Shown here one piece after another: positions 15,763 through 26,885 of a stretch of DNA of 64,000 nt. How positions within the stretch are numbered: position 1 is the first letter of the stretch; each line of letters opens with the position of its first letter. Location: contig NZ_CP069791.1 of NCBI RefSeq assembly GCF_016894265.1, positions 1,612,001-1,676,000 on the forward strand, read 5' to 3'. Under the pieces are notes generated by a model that did no database searches, was not told the DNA's origin, and was given only the letters and a program-made list of their open reading frames with translations. This stretch comes from Corynebacterium tuberculostearicum (GTDB lineage: Bacteria; Actinomycetota; Actinomycetes; Mycobacteriales; Mycobacteriaceae). Made by a program: the position numbers and the translations under genes.

Positions 15763-18700
15763 ATGCCAAAGCGCAACGACATCAACCACGTCCTGGTCAT
15801 CGGCTCCGGCCCGATCGTCATCGGCCAGGCTTGTGAGTTCGACTACTCCGGTACCCAGGCCTGCCGCGTGCTCAAGGAGGAGGGCCTGCGCGTAACGCTG
15901 GTCAACTCCAACCCGGCCACCATCATGACCGACCCTGAGTTTGCGGACCACACCTACGTGGAGCCCATTGAGCCGGAATACATCGAAAAGATTCTGGTCA
16001 AGGAGCGCGAAGAGGGACACCCCATCGACGCCGTGCTGGCTACCCTGGGCGGCCAGACCGCGCTGAACGCCGCTGTTCAGCTCGACCGCCAAGGAATTTT
16101 GGACAAGTACGGCATCGAGCTCATCGGCGCCGATATTGACGCCATCGAGCGCGGCGAGGACCGCCAGAAGTTCAAGGACATCGTAGCCTCCATCGGCGGT
16201 GAGTCCGCCCGCTCCGCTGTGTGCCACAACATGGATGAGGTCCACGAGACCGTCGATAAGCTCGGCCTGCCCGTCGTAGTCCGCCCCTCCTTCACCATGG
16301 GTGGCTTGGGCTCCGGTCTGGCCTTCAATAATGAGGACCTGGACCGCATTGCCGGCGGCGGCTTGGCCGCGTCCCCTGAGGCCAACGTGCTCATTGAGGA
16401 ATCCATCCTGGGCTGGAAGGAATACGAGCTCGAGCTCATGCGCGATGGCGATGACAACGTCGTGGTCGTTGCCTCCATCGAAAACGTCGATGCCCTAGGC
16501 GTGCACACCGGCGATTCCGTCACCGTCGCCCCGGCGCTGACGCTTACTGACCGTGAGTTCCAGAAGATGCGTGACTTGGGCATTGCCATCATCCGCGAGG
16601 TCGGCGTCGATACTGGCGGCTGTAATATCCAGTTCGCGGTTAACCCGGAAGACGGCCGCATCATCGTCATCGAGATGAACCCGCGCGTGTCCCGTTCCTC
16701 CGCACTGGCCTCCAAGGCCACCGGTTTCCCGATTGCCAAGCTGGCGGCCAAGCTCGCCATTGGCTACACCTTGGACGAGGTACAAAACGACATCACCGGC
16801 GAGACCAAGGCAGCCTTCGAGCCGACCCTGGACTACGTCATTGTCAAGGCCCCACGCTTTGCTTTTGAGAAGTTCCCAGGTGCTGACGACACCTTGACCA
16901 CCACCATGAAGTCCGTGGGCGAAGCCATGGGCATCGGTCGCAACTACATCGCGGGCCTGAACAAGGTCATGCGTTCATTGGAAAACAAGCCCAATGGCTT
17001 CTGGACCAAGCCGGATGAGTACTTCGCGGGCGAGCGCGCTACTGACCTGCAGGCCGTGCTCAAGGATCTGGAGCGCCCGACCGAGGGTCGCATGTACGAC
17101 ATCGAGCTGGCCCTTCGCCTTGGCGCCTCTGTGGACGAGGTCCACGAGGCTTCCGGCGTTGACCCATGGTTCATCGCTGAGCTGGCCACGTTGGTGGCCT
17201 TCCGCCAGGAGCTTATCGACGCCCCAGTGCTCACCGAGGAGCTGCTGCGCGAGGCCAAGGTCTTTGGGCTTTCCGACGCCCAGATTGCCGCCCTTCGCCC
17301 AGAATTCAACGGCGAGGATGGCGTACGCAGCCTGCGCTGGCGCATGGGCATCCGCCCCGTGTACAAGACGGTAGATACCTGTGCCGGCGAATTCGAGGCA
17401 CAAACCCCGTACCACTACAGCTCCTATGAGCTCGACCCGGATGCCGAGACCGAGGTTCGCCCGGCACCGGAAGGCTCTAAGGGCAAGGTCATCATTTTGG
17501 GCTCCGGACCGAACCGCATTGGTCAAGGTATCGAGTTTGACTACTCCTGTGTTCACGCGGCCCTTGAGCTTTCGGAGCAGGGCTATGAGACCGTCATGGT
17601 CAACTGCAACCCGGAGACCGTCTCCACCGACTATGACACCGCAGACCGCCTCTACTTCGAGCCGCTGACCTTCGAGGACGTTATGGAGGTCTACCACGCG
17701 GAGGCCGCTTCCGGTGACGTTGCCGGTGTGATTGTCCAGCTAGGTGGCCAGACTCCGCTGGGCCTCGCTGCCCGCCTGGAGGAGGCAGGCGTTCCTGTTG
17801 TGGGCACCAGCCCTGCAGCAATCGATTCCGCCGAGGACCGCGGCGAATTCGGCAAGGTCCTCGATGAGGCAGAATTGGCAGCTCCGGAGTACGGCACCGC
17901 CACCTCCTTCGCGGAGGCCCGCGAGGTTGCTTCCTCCATCGGTTACCCAGTGCTGGTTCGTCCGTCCTACGTGCTGGGCGGCCGCGGTATGGAAATCGTC
18001 TACGACGAAAAGGCGCTGGAAGACTACATCGAGCGTGCCACCGAGCTGTCTCCGGACCACCCGGTTCTGGTGGACCGCTTCCTGGATTCCGCCATCGAGA
18101 TTGACGTGGATGCCCTGTGCGACGGCAACGAGGTCTACCTGGGTGGCGTCATGGAGCACATTGAGGAGGCCGGCATTCACTCCGGTGACTCCTCCTGTGC
18201 GCTGCCACCGATGACGCTCGGACCAGAGGACATTGAAAAGGTCCGCACGTCCACCCGCTTGCTCGCCGAGGGCATTGGCGTCAAGGGCCTGATGAACGTC
18301 CAGTTCGCCTTGAAGGATGACATCCTCTACGTCATTGAGGCCAACCCACGTGCTTCCCGTACCGTGCCGTTCGTCTCCAAGGCCACCGGAGTACCACTGG
18401 CTAAGGCGGCTTCTCGCGTTATGATGGGCTCTAGCATTGCGGACTTGCGCGCCGAGGGCATGATTCCTTCCGAATACGACGGTGGTTCTTTGCCACTCGA
18501 GCACCCGATTGCCGTCAAGGAAGCAGTCTTGCCATTCAACCGCTTCCGCCGAACCGATGGCAGCCTGCTCGATACGCTGCTCTCGCCAGAGATGAAGTCC
18601 ACCGGTGAGGTTATGGGCTTGGCTACCAACTTCGGTGCGGCCTACGCCAAGGGCGAAATTGCTGCCTTCGCCGTTCCGCCCACGGAGGGCACTATCTTCG

Positions 18701-19104
18701 TATCTGTGGCCAACCGCGACAAGCGTACGCTGATCTTCCCGATCCAGCGCTTGGCCCACATGGGCTACAACATCGTCGCTACCGCCGGTACGGCGCAGAT
18801 GCTGCGCCGCAATGGTATCGAGTGCGAGGTTGCTGCCAAGGTCTCTGAGGCCAAGGACGGCGAAGAGTCCATCGTGGATAAGATCTTCAATGGCGAGATC
18901 GACTGGATTCTCAACACGCCTGCTGGCTCTGCCGGTGCCCGCCACGATGGCTACGATATCCGCGCCGCCGCCGTGCACATGGAAATCCCACTGGTGACCA
19001 CCGTGCAAGGCGTAACCGCAGCTGTCCAGGGCATCGAAGCGATGCGTATTGGAAACCTGCAGGTACGCGCACTCCAGGAGCTTGAGCATGGCCCACAGCA
19101 CTAA
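15763..19104 (+). CDS. carB: Carbamoyl-phosphate synthase large chain
   Basis: Makes carbamoyl phosphate for pyrimidine and arginine synthesis. 1113 residues, the standard length, with two homologous ATP-grasp halves: [17 protein letters not shown] at the start of the first and [17 protein letters not shown] at the start of the second. [20 protein letters not shown] and [20 protein letters not shown] mark the two ATP-grasp C-domains. The MGS-like allosteric domain is the last ~130 residues. Its end overlaps the pyrF start by 17 bases. Confidence 0.98.
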   Translation: MPKRNDINHVLVIGSGPIVIGQACEFDYSGTQACRVLKEEGLRVTLVNSNPATIMTDPEFADHTYVEPIEPEYIEKILVKEREEGHPIDAVLATLGGQTALNAAVQLDRQGILDKYGIELIGADIDAIERGEDRQKFKDIVASIGGESARSAVCHNMDEVHETVDKLGLPVVVRPSFTMGGLGSGLAFNNEDLDRIAGGGLAASPEANVLIEESILGWKEYELELMRDGDDNVVVVASIENVDALGVHTGDSVTVAPALTLTDREFQKMRDLGIAIIREVGVDTGGCNIQFAVNPEDGRIIVIEMNPRVSRSSALASKATGFPIAKLAAKLAIGYTLDEVQNDITGETKAAFEPTLDYVIVKAPRFAFEKFPGADDTLTTTMKSVGEAMGIGRNYIAGLNKVMRSLENKPNGFWTKPDEYFAGERATDLQAVLKDLERPTEGRMYDIELALRLGASVDEVHEASGVDPWFIAELATLVAFRQELIDAPVLTEELLREAKVFGLSDAQIAALRPEFNGEDGVRSLRWRMGIRPVYKTVDTCAGEFEAQTPYHYSSYELDPDAETEVRPAPEGSKGKVIILGSGPNRIGQGIEFDYSCVHAALELSEQGYETVMVNCNPETVSTDYDTADRLYFEPLTFEDVMEVYHAEAASGDVAGVIVQLGGQTPLGLAARLEEAGVPVVGTSPAAIDSAEDRGEFGKVLDEAELAAPEYGTATSFAEAREVASSIGYPVLVRPSYVLGGRGMEIVYDEKALEDYIERATELSPDHPVLVDRFLDSAIEIDVDALCDGNEVYLGGVMEHIEEAGIHSGDSSCALPPMTLGPEDIEKVRTSTRLLAEGIGVKGLMNVQFALKDDILYVIEANPRASRTVPFVSKATGVPLAKAASRVMMGSSIADLRAEGMIPSEYDGGSLPLEHPIAVKEAVLPFNRFRRTDGSLLDTLLSPEMKSTGEVMGLATNFGAAYAKGEIAAFAVPPTEGTIFVSVANRDKRTLIFPIQRLAHMGYNIVATAGTAQMLRRNGIECEVAAKVSEAKDGEESIVDKIFNGEIDWILNTPAGSAGARHDGYDIRAAAVHMEIPLVTTVQGVTAAVQGIEAMRIGNLQVRALQELEHGPQH

Positions 19105-19927
19105 GGGATTTGGCGAGCGGCTAGAAGAAGCCGGTCAGGAACGCGGGCGCCTGTGCGTTGGCATCGACCCACACCCATATCTCTTAGAAAAGTGGGGGTT
19201 GGGGCCCACCGCTGATGGTCTGCGGACCTTTAGCATGCGCTGCGTTGAAGCCTTTAGCGATACCGCCGCCTTGGTAAAGCCACAGGTTGCCTTCTTTGAG
19301 CGCTTTGGCTCCCAGGGCTTTGTGGTCCTCGAAGAAGTCCTGGCTTCGCTGCGGGAAGCGGGGTGCCTTACTGTTGCCGATGCCAAGCGCGGCGATATTG
19401 GCTCCACCATGGCCGGCTATGCAGATGCGTGGCTCGGCGATAGTTCGCCGCTGCGCGCAGATTCCGTGACCGTGTCGCCCTATCTAGGCGTTGGCGCACT
19501 GGGGCGGGTTTTCACCAAGGCCGAAGAAACCGGCCGCGGTGTATTCGTCCTGGCGGCTACTTCCAACCCGGAGGCACGTGCCATCCAGTCAGTCCCGGTG
19601 GGCGAGGAGAGCACCATCGCTCAAGGCGTCGTCGATGAATGCGCCGCGTTCAATGTCGAGGCGCACAAGTCTGGCAAGCCTGGCGATGTCGGCGTAGTCG
19701 TCGGCGCTACGTTGGACAATCCGCCGCGCCTCGATGCGCTCAATGGTCCGGTTCTTCTGCCCGGCGTTGGCGCCCAAGGCGCTGGCCCAGAGCAGGTACA
19801 CGGCATTGTTTCTGCTCATCCGTCGTTGGGATTCGCCAATGTGTCCCGAGCAGTGCTGGAGCAGGGGCCTGACGTCGCTGACCTGCGCAAAGTGGTTGAT
19901 CAGGTGGCGGCAGAGTTTCGGGACTAA
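19088..19927 (+). CDS. pyrF: Orotidine 5'-phosphate decarboxylase (type 2)
   Basis: Decarboxylates OMP to UMP, the last step of the pathway. 279 residues, the length of the type 2 family. [11 protein letters not shown] lies near the N-terminus and the catalytic signature [13 protein letters not shown] near residue 100. The ATG at 19088 ([10 protein letters not shown]) lies inside the carB end; the longer frame upstream is only the carB overlap region. It is the last gene of the pyr operon, followed by a terminator. Confidence 0.96.
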   Translation: MAHSTKGFGERLEEAGQERGRLCVGIDPHPYLLEKWGLGPTADGLRTFSMRCVEAFSDTAALVKPQVAFFERFGSQGFVVLEEVLASLREAGCLTVADAKRGDIGSTMAGYADAWLGDSSPLRADSVTVSPYLGVGALGRVFTKAEETGRGVFVLAATSNPEARAIQSVPVGEESTIAQGVVDECAAFNVEAHKSGKPGDVGVVVGATLDNPPRLDALNGPVLLPGVGAQGAGPEQVHGIVSAHPSLGFANVSRAVLEQGPDVADLRKVVDQVAAEFRD

Positions 19928-19933
19928 TAGGGG

Positions 19934-19960
19934 CGGCGTGGCTGATTAACAGCCGCGCCG
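19934..19960 (+). terminator. Terminator of the pyr operon
   Basis: CGGCGTGGCTG and CAGCCGCGCCG pair around ATTAA with one G-U, followed by TTT only. The stem is strong but the U-tract short. Confidence 0.6.
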
Positions 19961-20000
19961 TTTACCTGGTACTTTGTTTAAGGTATGTGCGGTGACGTGC

Positions 20001-20006
20001 TAAAAT
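20001..20006 (+). promoter_or_regulatory. Candidate mihF promoter (-10 TAAAAT)
   Basis: TAAAAT with TTAAGG 17 bases upstream (19978-19983). It would give a 5' leader of about 175 bases before the GTG at 20187. Confidence 0.45.
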
Positions 20007-20083
20007 AGGCGTGCTTTTGGACCCGCTAATCGTCACCGTTCAATGAGCAGTGCTAGGATTACCAGAAGTCGGTTTGCTCGAAG

Positions 20084-20095
20084 GTTATTAATAAC
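20084..20095. promoter_or_regulatory. AT-rich palindrome GTTATTAATAAC in the mihF leader
   Basis: Perfect 12-base palindrome, extended by near-symmetric AAG/CTT, in an otherwise GC-rich region 92 bases before the mihF start. It could bind a regulator, possibly mIHF itself. Confidence 0.35.
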
Positions 20096-20186
20096 TTTCC
20101 GCGGTGTATTAACTGCGTTAGGCAACCGAAATCTGGTACCAAGTACTAGACGTAACAGAATCAATCTAATGAATCGGAGGAAACCC

Positions 20187-20507
20187 GTGGCCCTTCCAAA
20201 GTTGACTGATGAGCAGCGCAAGGAAGCTCTCGCAAAGGCCGCTGAGGCCCGCAAGGCTCGCGCCGAGCTCAAGGCTGCGCTCAAGCGCGGCGAGACCGAC
20301 CTGAAGGACGTGCTCGAAAAGGCTGAGACCGATGAGATCATCGGCAAGACCAAGGTTTCTGCGCTCCTCGAGGCTCTGCCGAAGGTTGGCAAGGTCAAGG
20401 CTAAGGAAATCATGGAGGACCTGGAGATTGCTCAGACCCGTCGTCTGCGCGGCCTGGGTGAGCGTCAGCGTCGTGCTCTCCTCGAGCGTTTCGGTTACGG
20501 CGAATAG
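20187..20507 (+). CDS. mihF: Integration host factor, actinobacterial type (mIHF)
   Basis: Nucleoid-associated DNA-binding protein, 106 residues. It starts at GTG ([20 protein letters not shown]) after CGGAGG at a good distance. The helical N-terminus is followed by the helix-two-turn-helix DNA-binding part, [19 protein letters not shown] and [19 protein letters not shown]. The frame stays open for 48 more codons upstream to an ATG at 20043; that Arg-rich stretch has no ribosome binding site and is probably untranslated leader. gmk follows after 8 bases. Confidence 0.95.
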   Translation: MALPKLTDEQRKEALAKAAEARKARAELKAALKRGETDLKDVLEKAETDEIIGKTKVSALLEALPKVGKVKAKEIMEDLEIAQTRRLRGLGERQRRALLERFGYGE

Positions 20508-20515
20508 TCACAACC

Positions 20516-21085
20516 ATGGCTGACGCAACTGCACGCGGGCGCCTCGTTGTTCTGGCGGGGCCTTCCGCAGTGGGAAAATCCACCGTAGTTTCGCGTCTGC
20601 GCAGTGACGTCGAGGGGCTGTACTTCAGCGTGTCTATGACCACGCGCCAGCCCCGCCCCGGGGAGCAGGACGGTGTCGATTATTTCTTCGTCACCCCAGA
20701 AACCTTCCAGGAGCGAATTGATGCCGGGGAGATGCTCGAATGGGCTGATATCCACGGCGGATTGCAGCGCTCTGGAACGCCCGCCCAGCCGGTAGAGGAA
20801 GCTTTGGCCGCTGGCCGCCCGGTACTCGTTGAGGTGGATCTCGCGGGTGCCCGGAGTGTTAAGAAAGCGCTGCCGGAGGCAGACCTGGTCTTTTTGGCGC
20901 CCCCGTCATGGGAGGTACTTGTGGAGCGGCTCACCGGCCGCGGTACCGAGCCGCAAGACGTCATTGACCGTAGGTTGCAAACTGCGCATGAGGAACTAGC
21001 CGCACAGGACGAGTTCGATCACGTCGTTGTGAACGAGGATCTGGACGAGGCAGTATCTGCCATTAGTGATATCCTGCGGGCATAG
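20516..21085 (+). CDS. gmk: Guanylate kinase
   Basis: Phosphorylates GMP to GDP. 189 residues. The P-loop is [12 protein letters not shown] at residues ~13-24; the GMP-binding [22 protein letters not shown] follows, then the LID part with [17 protein letters not shown]. It sits between mihF and rpoZ, the usual actinobacterial order, and is probably co-transcribed with mihF. Confidence 0.97.
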   Translation: MADATARGRLVVLAGPSAVGKSTVVSRLRSDVEGLYFSVSMTTRQPRPGEQDGVDYFFVTPETFQERIDAGEMLEWADIHGGLQRSGTPAQPVEEALAAGRPVLVEVDLAGARSVKKALPEADLVFLAPPSWEVLVERLTGRGTEPQDVIDRRLQTAHEELAAQDEFDHVVVNEDLDEAVSAISDILRA

Positions 21086-21125
21086 ACCTCCCTTTTGACC
21101 ATCTTCAATCAATGTAAAGGTGCAT

Positions 21126-21428
21126 GTGACTAACGTGACCACCCCTTCTAACACTGAAGCCGCAAAGGCGGAACCAGTATTTGATGATCCGATCGGCATT
21201 ACTGATCCCCCGATCGATGAGCTTTTGGACAAGGTTTCCTCTAAGTACGCTTTGGTCATCTTTGCCGCTAAGCGCGCACGTCAGATCAATAGCTACTACC
21301 AAGAGCAGGATGAAGGTGTCTTCGAGTTCGTAGGCCCGCTGGTTACCCCAGAGCCAGGCGAAAAGCCTTTGTCCATCGCATTGCGCGAGATTGATGCTGG
21401 CCTGCTTGACCACGAGGAAGGCAAGTAG
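21126..21428 (+). CDS. rpoZ: DNA-directed RNA polymerase omega subunit
   Basis: Assembly and stability subunit of RNA polymerase. About 100 residues from GTG 21126, which follows AAAGG by 5 bases; GTG 21120 overlaps that site and GTG 21138 is a further option. The conserved core is [20 protein letters not shown] then [15 protein letters not shown]. The actinobacterial extension [21 protein letters not shown] follows. It is followed by a large terminator. Confidence 0.95.
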   Translation: MTNVTTPSNTEAAKAEPVFDDPIGITDPPIDELLDKVSSKYALVIFAAKRARQINSYYQEQDEGVFEFVGPLVTPEPGEKPLSIALREIDAGLLDHEEGK

Positions 21429-21453
21429 CTAGCACTAAGCGTGTAATAGCTTT

Positions 21454-21530
21454 AAGGCTCCACGCGCCGCCACGGATGTGCATCCCCGATTCGGGGTGTA
21501 CCTCTTGGTCGCGGCGGGTGGGGCCTTTCT
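21454..21530 (+). terminator. Terminator after rpoZ
   Basis: AGGCTCCACGCGCCGC pairs with GCGGCGGGTGGGGCCT (one wobble, one mismatch), then TTTCT. A smaller hairpin CATCCCCGA/TCGGGGTG sits in the loop region. Confidence 0.75.
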
Positions 21531-21557
21531 CTATGTCGGCAGGTACCATCGTGCGGT

Positions 21558-22805
21558 GTGACTGATAAAGATACCTCTCGCAATATTGTTCTGGGCGTCG
21601 CTGGCGGCATCGCTGCCTACAAGGCGTGCCACCTTGTGCGCAATCTCAAGGAAGCGGGCGATGATGTCCGCGTTGTCCCTACGGAAAGTGCACTGAACTT
21701 CGTGGGCGCGGCTACGTTTGAGGCTCTATCCGGCCATCCAGTCTCCACGAGCGTGTTTGAGGCCGTGGATGAGGTGCAGCACGTCAACGTAGGACAGCAT
21801 GCGGATGCAGTGGTCATTGCGCCTGCCACCGCAGACCTTATAGCGCGGTTGGCTGCAGGCCGTGCAGACGATTTGCTCACGGCCACCGTATTGGTCGCGA
21901 CGTGCCCGGTTATTGTGACCCCGGCCATGCACACTGAGATGTGGCATAACCCTGCTACGCAGGACAACGTGGCTACTTTGCGACGCCGCGGTATAACCGT
22001 CATCGAGCCCGCCCACGGCCGCCTTACCGGCAAGGACTCTGGCCCAGGTCGTTTGCCGGAGCCGGAACAGATTGCGGAGATTGTCCGCACTGAACTGGCG
22101 GGCTACCGAGTGCAACACACCTGGCAGGGCAAGAAGGTCGTCATATCAGCCGGCGGCACCCAGGAAGAGTTGGATCCGGTCCGCTACTTGGGTAATCGTT
22201 CTTCCGGCAGGCAGGGATTTGCACTCGCGGAATGGGCTGCCCAGATGGGGGCCAAGGTCACCGTCGTTGCGGGTAATACCGCCCAACTTCCTGTGCCGAG
22301 CGGCGCGAAGCTACGGCACATTGTCTCCACCCGCGAGTTGGAGGATGCCATGCGCGAGGAGTCCCGCGATGCGGACGTAGTAATCATGGCCGCCGCGGTT
22401 TCTGACTTCCGTCCCGCGGAGGTTGCCGAATCAAAGATGAAGAAGGGGCAGGCAGACGATGCACTCTCGACGCTCCACTTGGTGGAAAACCCGGATGTAC
22501 TCAAGGGGCTCGTTGCCGCGCGCGAGCGCTCGGAAATCCCTGCCGAATGCGTGATTGTAGGGTTCGCCGCCGAAACTGGCGATGCCCAGAAGTCCGCCTT
22601 GGACTATGCTCAGGAAAAGTTTGCGCGTAAAGGCTGCGACGTGCTCATGGCCAATGAGGTCGGGCGCGGAAAAACCTTTGGTCAAAAGTCCAATGAGGGA
22701 TGGATTTTGCGTCCGGGTTCCGCGCCGCAACGCGTGGAGCATGGCTCGAAGCAGGTTGTCGCCGCTCAGATTCTTTCGGCCGTGAATGAAATGTTTCACG
22801 GGTAG
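21558..22805 (+). CDS. coaBC: Bifunctional phosphopantothenoylcysteine decarboxylase / synthase
   Basis: Two consecutive steps of coenzyme A synthesis. 415 residues. The CoaC flavoprotein half has GVAGGIAAYKACHLVR, VQHVNVGQHADAVVIAPATA and the PAMHTEMW motif. The CoaB half starts near residue 190 with VVISAGGTQEELDPVRYLGN then RSSGRQGFALAE. The start is GTG 21558 with no ribosome binding site. TACCAT at 21544-21549 is 8 bases ahead, so a leaderless message is likely. Confidence 0.95.
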   Translation: MTDKDTSRNIVLGVAGGIAAYKACHLVRNLKEAGDDVRVVPTESALNFVGAATFEALSGHPVSTSVFEAVDEVQHVNVGQHADAVVIAPATADLIARLAAGRADDLLTATVLVATCPVIVTPAMHTEMWHNPATQDNVATLRRRGITVIEPAHGRLTGKDSGPGRLPEPEQIAEIVRTELAGYRVQHTWQGKKVVISAGGTQEELDPVRYLGNRSSGRQGFALAEWAAQMGAKVTVVAGNTAQLPVPSGAKLRHIVSTRELEDAMREESRDADVVIMAAAVSDFRPAEVAESKMKKGQADDALSTLHLVENPDVLKGLVAARERSEIPAECVIVGFAAETGDAQKSALDYAQEKFARKGCDVLMANEVGRGKTFGQKSNEGWILRPGSAPQRVEHGSKQVVAAQILSAVNEMFHG

Positions 22806-22815
22806 ACAACTAAAA

Positions 22816-22844
22816 TTGCGTTTATAGACCGCTTGGTCTAGGCT
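22816..22844 (+). promoter_or_regulatory. metK promoter (TTGCGT - 17 bp - TAGGCT)
   Basis: -35 TTGCGT at 22816-22821 and -10 TAGGCT at 22839-22844 with ideal spacing, giving a leader of about 60 bases to GTG 22914. The McbR-type operator fills most of the spacer and touches the -10. Confidence 0.65.
22825..22840. promoter_or_regulatory. McbR-type operator (TAGAC-N6-GTCTA)
   Basis: TAGACCGCTTGGTCTA is an exact match to the known corynebacterial McbR motif TAGAC-N6-GTCTA. McbR is the TetR-type repressor of methionine/cysteine/SAM genes that responds to S-adenosylhomocysteine. Its place inside the metK promoter fits direct repression. Confidence 0.8.
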
Positions 22845-22913
22845 TGCGAGGTATTAGGCTTGGGCGTAGAAACCCACAGCATCGAATCAACAGTGAGAAC
22901 GAAGGAAGTTTTT

Positions 22914-24146
<1,233 letters not shown>

Positions 24147-24157
24147 AATCGAGGCCT

Positions 24158-26197
24158 ATGCCTAAGAAAACACCCGCCACCCGGAAGCCGGTTGCGCGGG
24201 TGTTGCCTCTTTTGGGGGTTGCGCACCTAGACCGAGGATTTGATTACCTCGTCGAAGAGGCAGACTCGGAGGAAGTCCAACCGGGGATTAAGGTGCGCAT
24301 CCGCTTCAACGGGCGCTTGGTGGACGCGATTGTCTTAGAACGCCGGCATGATTCTGAATTTGGCGGCAACCTGCGCTTTATCGAGCGCATTATCTCACCC
24401 TTCCAGGTTTATCCGCCGCAGCTGGCCCGGCTTGTCGACGCCCTGGCAGACCGCTACGGCGGCGTGCGCTCCGACATTATTCGCTCCGCTATCCCGCCGC
24501 GGCACGCCAAGGCGGAAGAATCCGATTTAGAGACCCCGTGGGAGGAGCTCGGCACCACGAGCGAGCCCGACCTATCAGGATGGTCGGCGTACCAGCATGG
24601 CGAGGCTTTCGTAGATTCGATTCTGACCGGCAAGCTCGCCCGTGCTGCCTGGCAAATCGCCCCGGGCGATGATTGGGCACACGCGCTGGCTGCACTCGCT
24701 GCCAAAGTGGCGCTTGGCGGTGGCGGAGTTCTCCTCGTCGCCCCGGACCAGAAGAGCGTCGATGCTTTAGACGCCGCGCTTCGTCAGGTACTTGGGGCAA
24801 AGCAGATAACGGTGCTGACTAATAGCATGGGCCCGCAGGCGCGCTATCGCCGTTATCTCTCCGCGCTAGTGGGCCAAGCGCGCGTGGTCATTGGCACCAG
24901 GTCCGCCGCCTTTGCCCCGGTCAAAGACCTGCAACTGGCGGTGATCCTCGATGATGGCAATGATAATTTGGTCGACAACCTCAAACCCTATGTCCACGCG
25001 AGGGAAGTACTTACCACCCGCTCAGCCTTCGAAGGCTGCAGCATGATCCTGGCCAACCATTCACGGACAGCGGAGACACAGCTCCTCGTGGAATCAGGAT
25101 GGGCGCACGACGTGGTGGCCAAAGAGCAAACCATAACGGCGCGTTGCCCGGCTATCGAGGCGGTCGGGTCGTTCGGTCTTTCTATCGCGCGCGACCTCCA
25201 GGGCGGTACCACAAAAGTACAAGCGCAGGCCTTCCAAGCCGCCCACCAGGCGCTGGATAGGGGAGAGCCGGTGCTGGTGCAGGTACCGCGCAAGGGCTAT
25301 GCGCCCATTTTGGCCTGCGGCCAGTGCCGAGCGCCGGCTCGCTGCCGGCATTGCAATGGGCCATTGGGGTTGCCGCCCAAGGGGGCGTCGGCAAGCGCGG
25401 GCTCGGACGAAGCGGGAATGCCTACCTGCCGCTGGTGTGGTCGCATTGAGGCACGGCATCGGTGTACCGAATGCGGGTCCCCGCGCCTGCGAGCCATCGT
25501 GTTGGGCTCGGAGCGCACTGCGGAAGAAATGGGCCGGGCCTTTCCCAATACGCGGGTAGTGGTCTCGGGCGGAAACAAGGTGCTCGATGCGGTGGACAAT
25601 GCACCGGCGCTGGTCATTGCCACCCCTGGTGCGGAACCGAAAGTAAAAGATGGCGCCTATGGCGCGGCGTTGCTCTTGGATGCCGGGGCATTGCTCAACC
25701 GGCAAGACCTGCGCGCCACGGAGGACACCCTAGCGAAGTGGGCGCAGGCCGCTACCTTGGTGCAGCCGCATTTCAAGGGCGGACGGGTAATCTTGGCGGC
25801 CGACGAGACGCTTACCGTAGTCCAGCATTTCCTGCGTTGGGATATGGTGGGCGCGGCCGCGGCAGAGCTTGCTGCCCGGCGCGAAGTGCGCTTCCCACCC
25901 GCGGTGCATTTTGCTGCCATCGACGGTGCGGATGCATCCCTAGATGGCTTTGCCGAGCTTGTGGATCTTCCAGACCACGCGGAGGTATTAGGACCAGTTC
26001 CCCTTCCGCCAGGGCAGAGCCTGCCTGGTGACTACGATAGCCAGCGCTTTGGCCCACCGCAGCGGTTGGTCGTGCGCACCCCGCTGGGGCCGCGGTCCCA
26101 ATTGGGGCGGGCTTTGCGCAGCGCCAACGCGTCGCGCAGCGCCCGCAAGGATGAGCTGCCTTTGCGCATTGTGGTTGACCCCATCCACGTGGGTTAG
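24158..26197 (+). CDS. priA: PriA-family primosomal protein with degenerate helicase motifs
   Basis: Replication-restart protein, 679 residues from ATG 24158. The N-terminal 3'-DNA-end-binding domain (VLPLLGVAHLDRGFDYLVEE) is intact. The zinc-binding part has CGQC, CRHC, CRWC and CTEC pairs at residues ~388-447. However, the Walker A motif is missing (GGGGVLLVAPDQKS in its place) and the DEAH box is AVILDDGNDN, so ATP-driven unwinding is unlikely. This is known for actinobacterial PriA proteins, which are thought to act without helicase activity. It sits between metK and def, the conserved actinobacterial order. Confidence 0.9.
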   Translation: MPKKTPATRKPVARVLPLLGVAHLDRGFDYLVEEADSEEVQPGIKVRIRFNGRLVDAIVLERRHDSEFGGNLRFIERIISPFQVYPPQLARLVDALADRYGGVRSDIIRSAIPPRHAKAEESDLETPWEELGTTSEPDLSGWSAYQHGEAFVDSILTGKLARAAWQIAPGDDWAHALAALAAKVALGGGGVLLVAPDQKSVDALDAALRQVLGAKQITVLTNSMGPQARYRRYLSALVGQARVVIGTRSAAFAPVKDLQLAVILDDGNDNLVDNLKPYVHAREVLTTRSAFEGCSMILANHSRTAETQLLVESGWAHDVVAKEQTITARCPAIEAVGSFGLSIARDLQGGTTKVQAQAFQAAHQALDRGEPVLVQVPRKGYAPILACGQCRAPARCRHCNGPLGLPPKGASASAGSDEAGMPTCRWCGRIEARHRCTECGSPRLRAIVLGSERTAEEMGRAFPNTRVVVSGGNKVLDAVDNAPALVIATPGAEPKVKDGAYGAALLLDAGALLNRQDLRATEDTLAKWAQAATLVQPHFKGGRVILAADETLTVVQHFLRWDMVGAAAAELAARREVRFPPAVHFAAIDGADASLDGFAELVDLPDHAEVLGPVPLPPGQSLPGDYDSQRFGPPQRLVVRTPLGPRSQLGRALRSANASRSARKDELPLRIVVDPIHVG

Positions 26198-26296
26198 CCA
26201 TATCGGGGTCATAGGCGCTCATGCGCTAATCTCGACGGAGGAAGCCGCCACCGCCGGCCGGCTTGGTCTCGGTGCCATGAGAAAGGTGTGATTGCC

Positions 26297-26809
26297 ATGT
26301 CCCTTCGAGAGCTGCGTATCTACGGCGACCCAGTCTTGGGCAGCCGCGCGGAGGAAATTAGTAAATTTGATGCCGGTCTGCGTGCTCTGGCGAGCGATAT
26401 GCTCGAGACCATGGATAACGCCGGGGGAGTAGGGCTCGCGGCTAATCAGGTGGGGATTTTGCAGCGCATCTTCGTCTATGACTGCTCGCACACCCAATCT
26501 GGGCTGCGCGGGGCGATTGTTAACCCGATCTGGACTCCGGTGGGAGAGCAGCAGCAAACAGGCCCGGAAGGCTGTCTATCCATTCCGGGAATTAGCGCGG
26601 AAACCACGCGGTTTAACCAGGTCTTTGTGTCCGGACAGGATATTGAGGGGCGCCCTGTGTCCATGGTGGCCTCAGGACTGATGGCTCGGTGCATCCAGCA
26701 TGAGACCGACCACCTCGATGGGGTGCTCTTCCTACAACGCCTAGAGGCGCCAGTGCGCAAGGAGGCCATGCGCGCCATCCGTGAATCCGAGTGGTTTAAC
26801 GCCTCGTAG
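26297..26809 (+). CDS. def: Peptide deformylase
   Basis: Removes the N-terminal formyl group from new proteins; metal-dependent, cytoplasmic. 170 residues from ATG 26297, preceded by GAAAGG; a GTG nine bases upstream is also in frame. The three family motifs are GGVGLAANQVG, EGCLSIPG (metal Cys) and QHETDHLDG (two His and the catalytic Glu). It is followed by fmt, which adds the formyl group in the same cycle. Confidence 0.97.
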   Translation: MSLRELRIYGDPVLGSRAEEISKFDAGLRALASDMLETMDNAGGVGLAANQVGILQRIFVYDCSHTQSGLRGAIVNPIWTPVGEQQQTGPEGCLSIPGISAETTRFNQVFVSGQDIEGRPVSMVASGLMARCIQHETDHLDGVLFLQRLEAPVRKEAMRAIRESEWFNAS

Positions 26810-26885
26810 CCCACTCGCTGTGGCGGCAGAGGTGCGGCGTTGTAGCCTAGTATTTTGAACGACATTAAGAGGAGAGTTTCCCCGC

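Noticed and set aside
17740..19101. 453-codon open frame antisense to carB
   Set aside because: Fully inside carB on the other strand, no recognisable domain.
20043..20186. 48-residue N-terminal extension of mihF
   Set aside because: No ribosome binding site at the upstream ATG, while CGGAGG precedes GTG 20187 where the family homology begins. Kept only as a note on the leader.
22806..22913. SAM riboswitch ahead of metK
   Set aside because: The ~60-base leader has no such structure; the McbR operator explains control.
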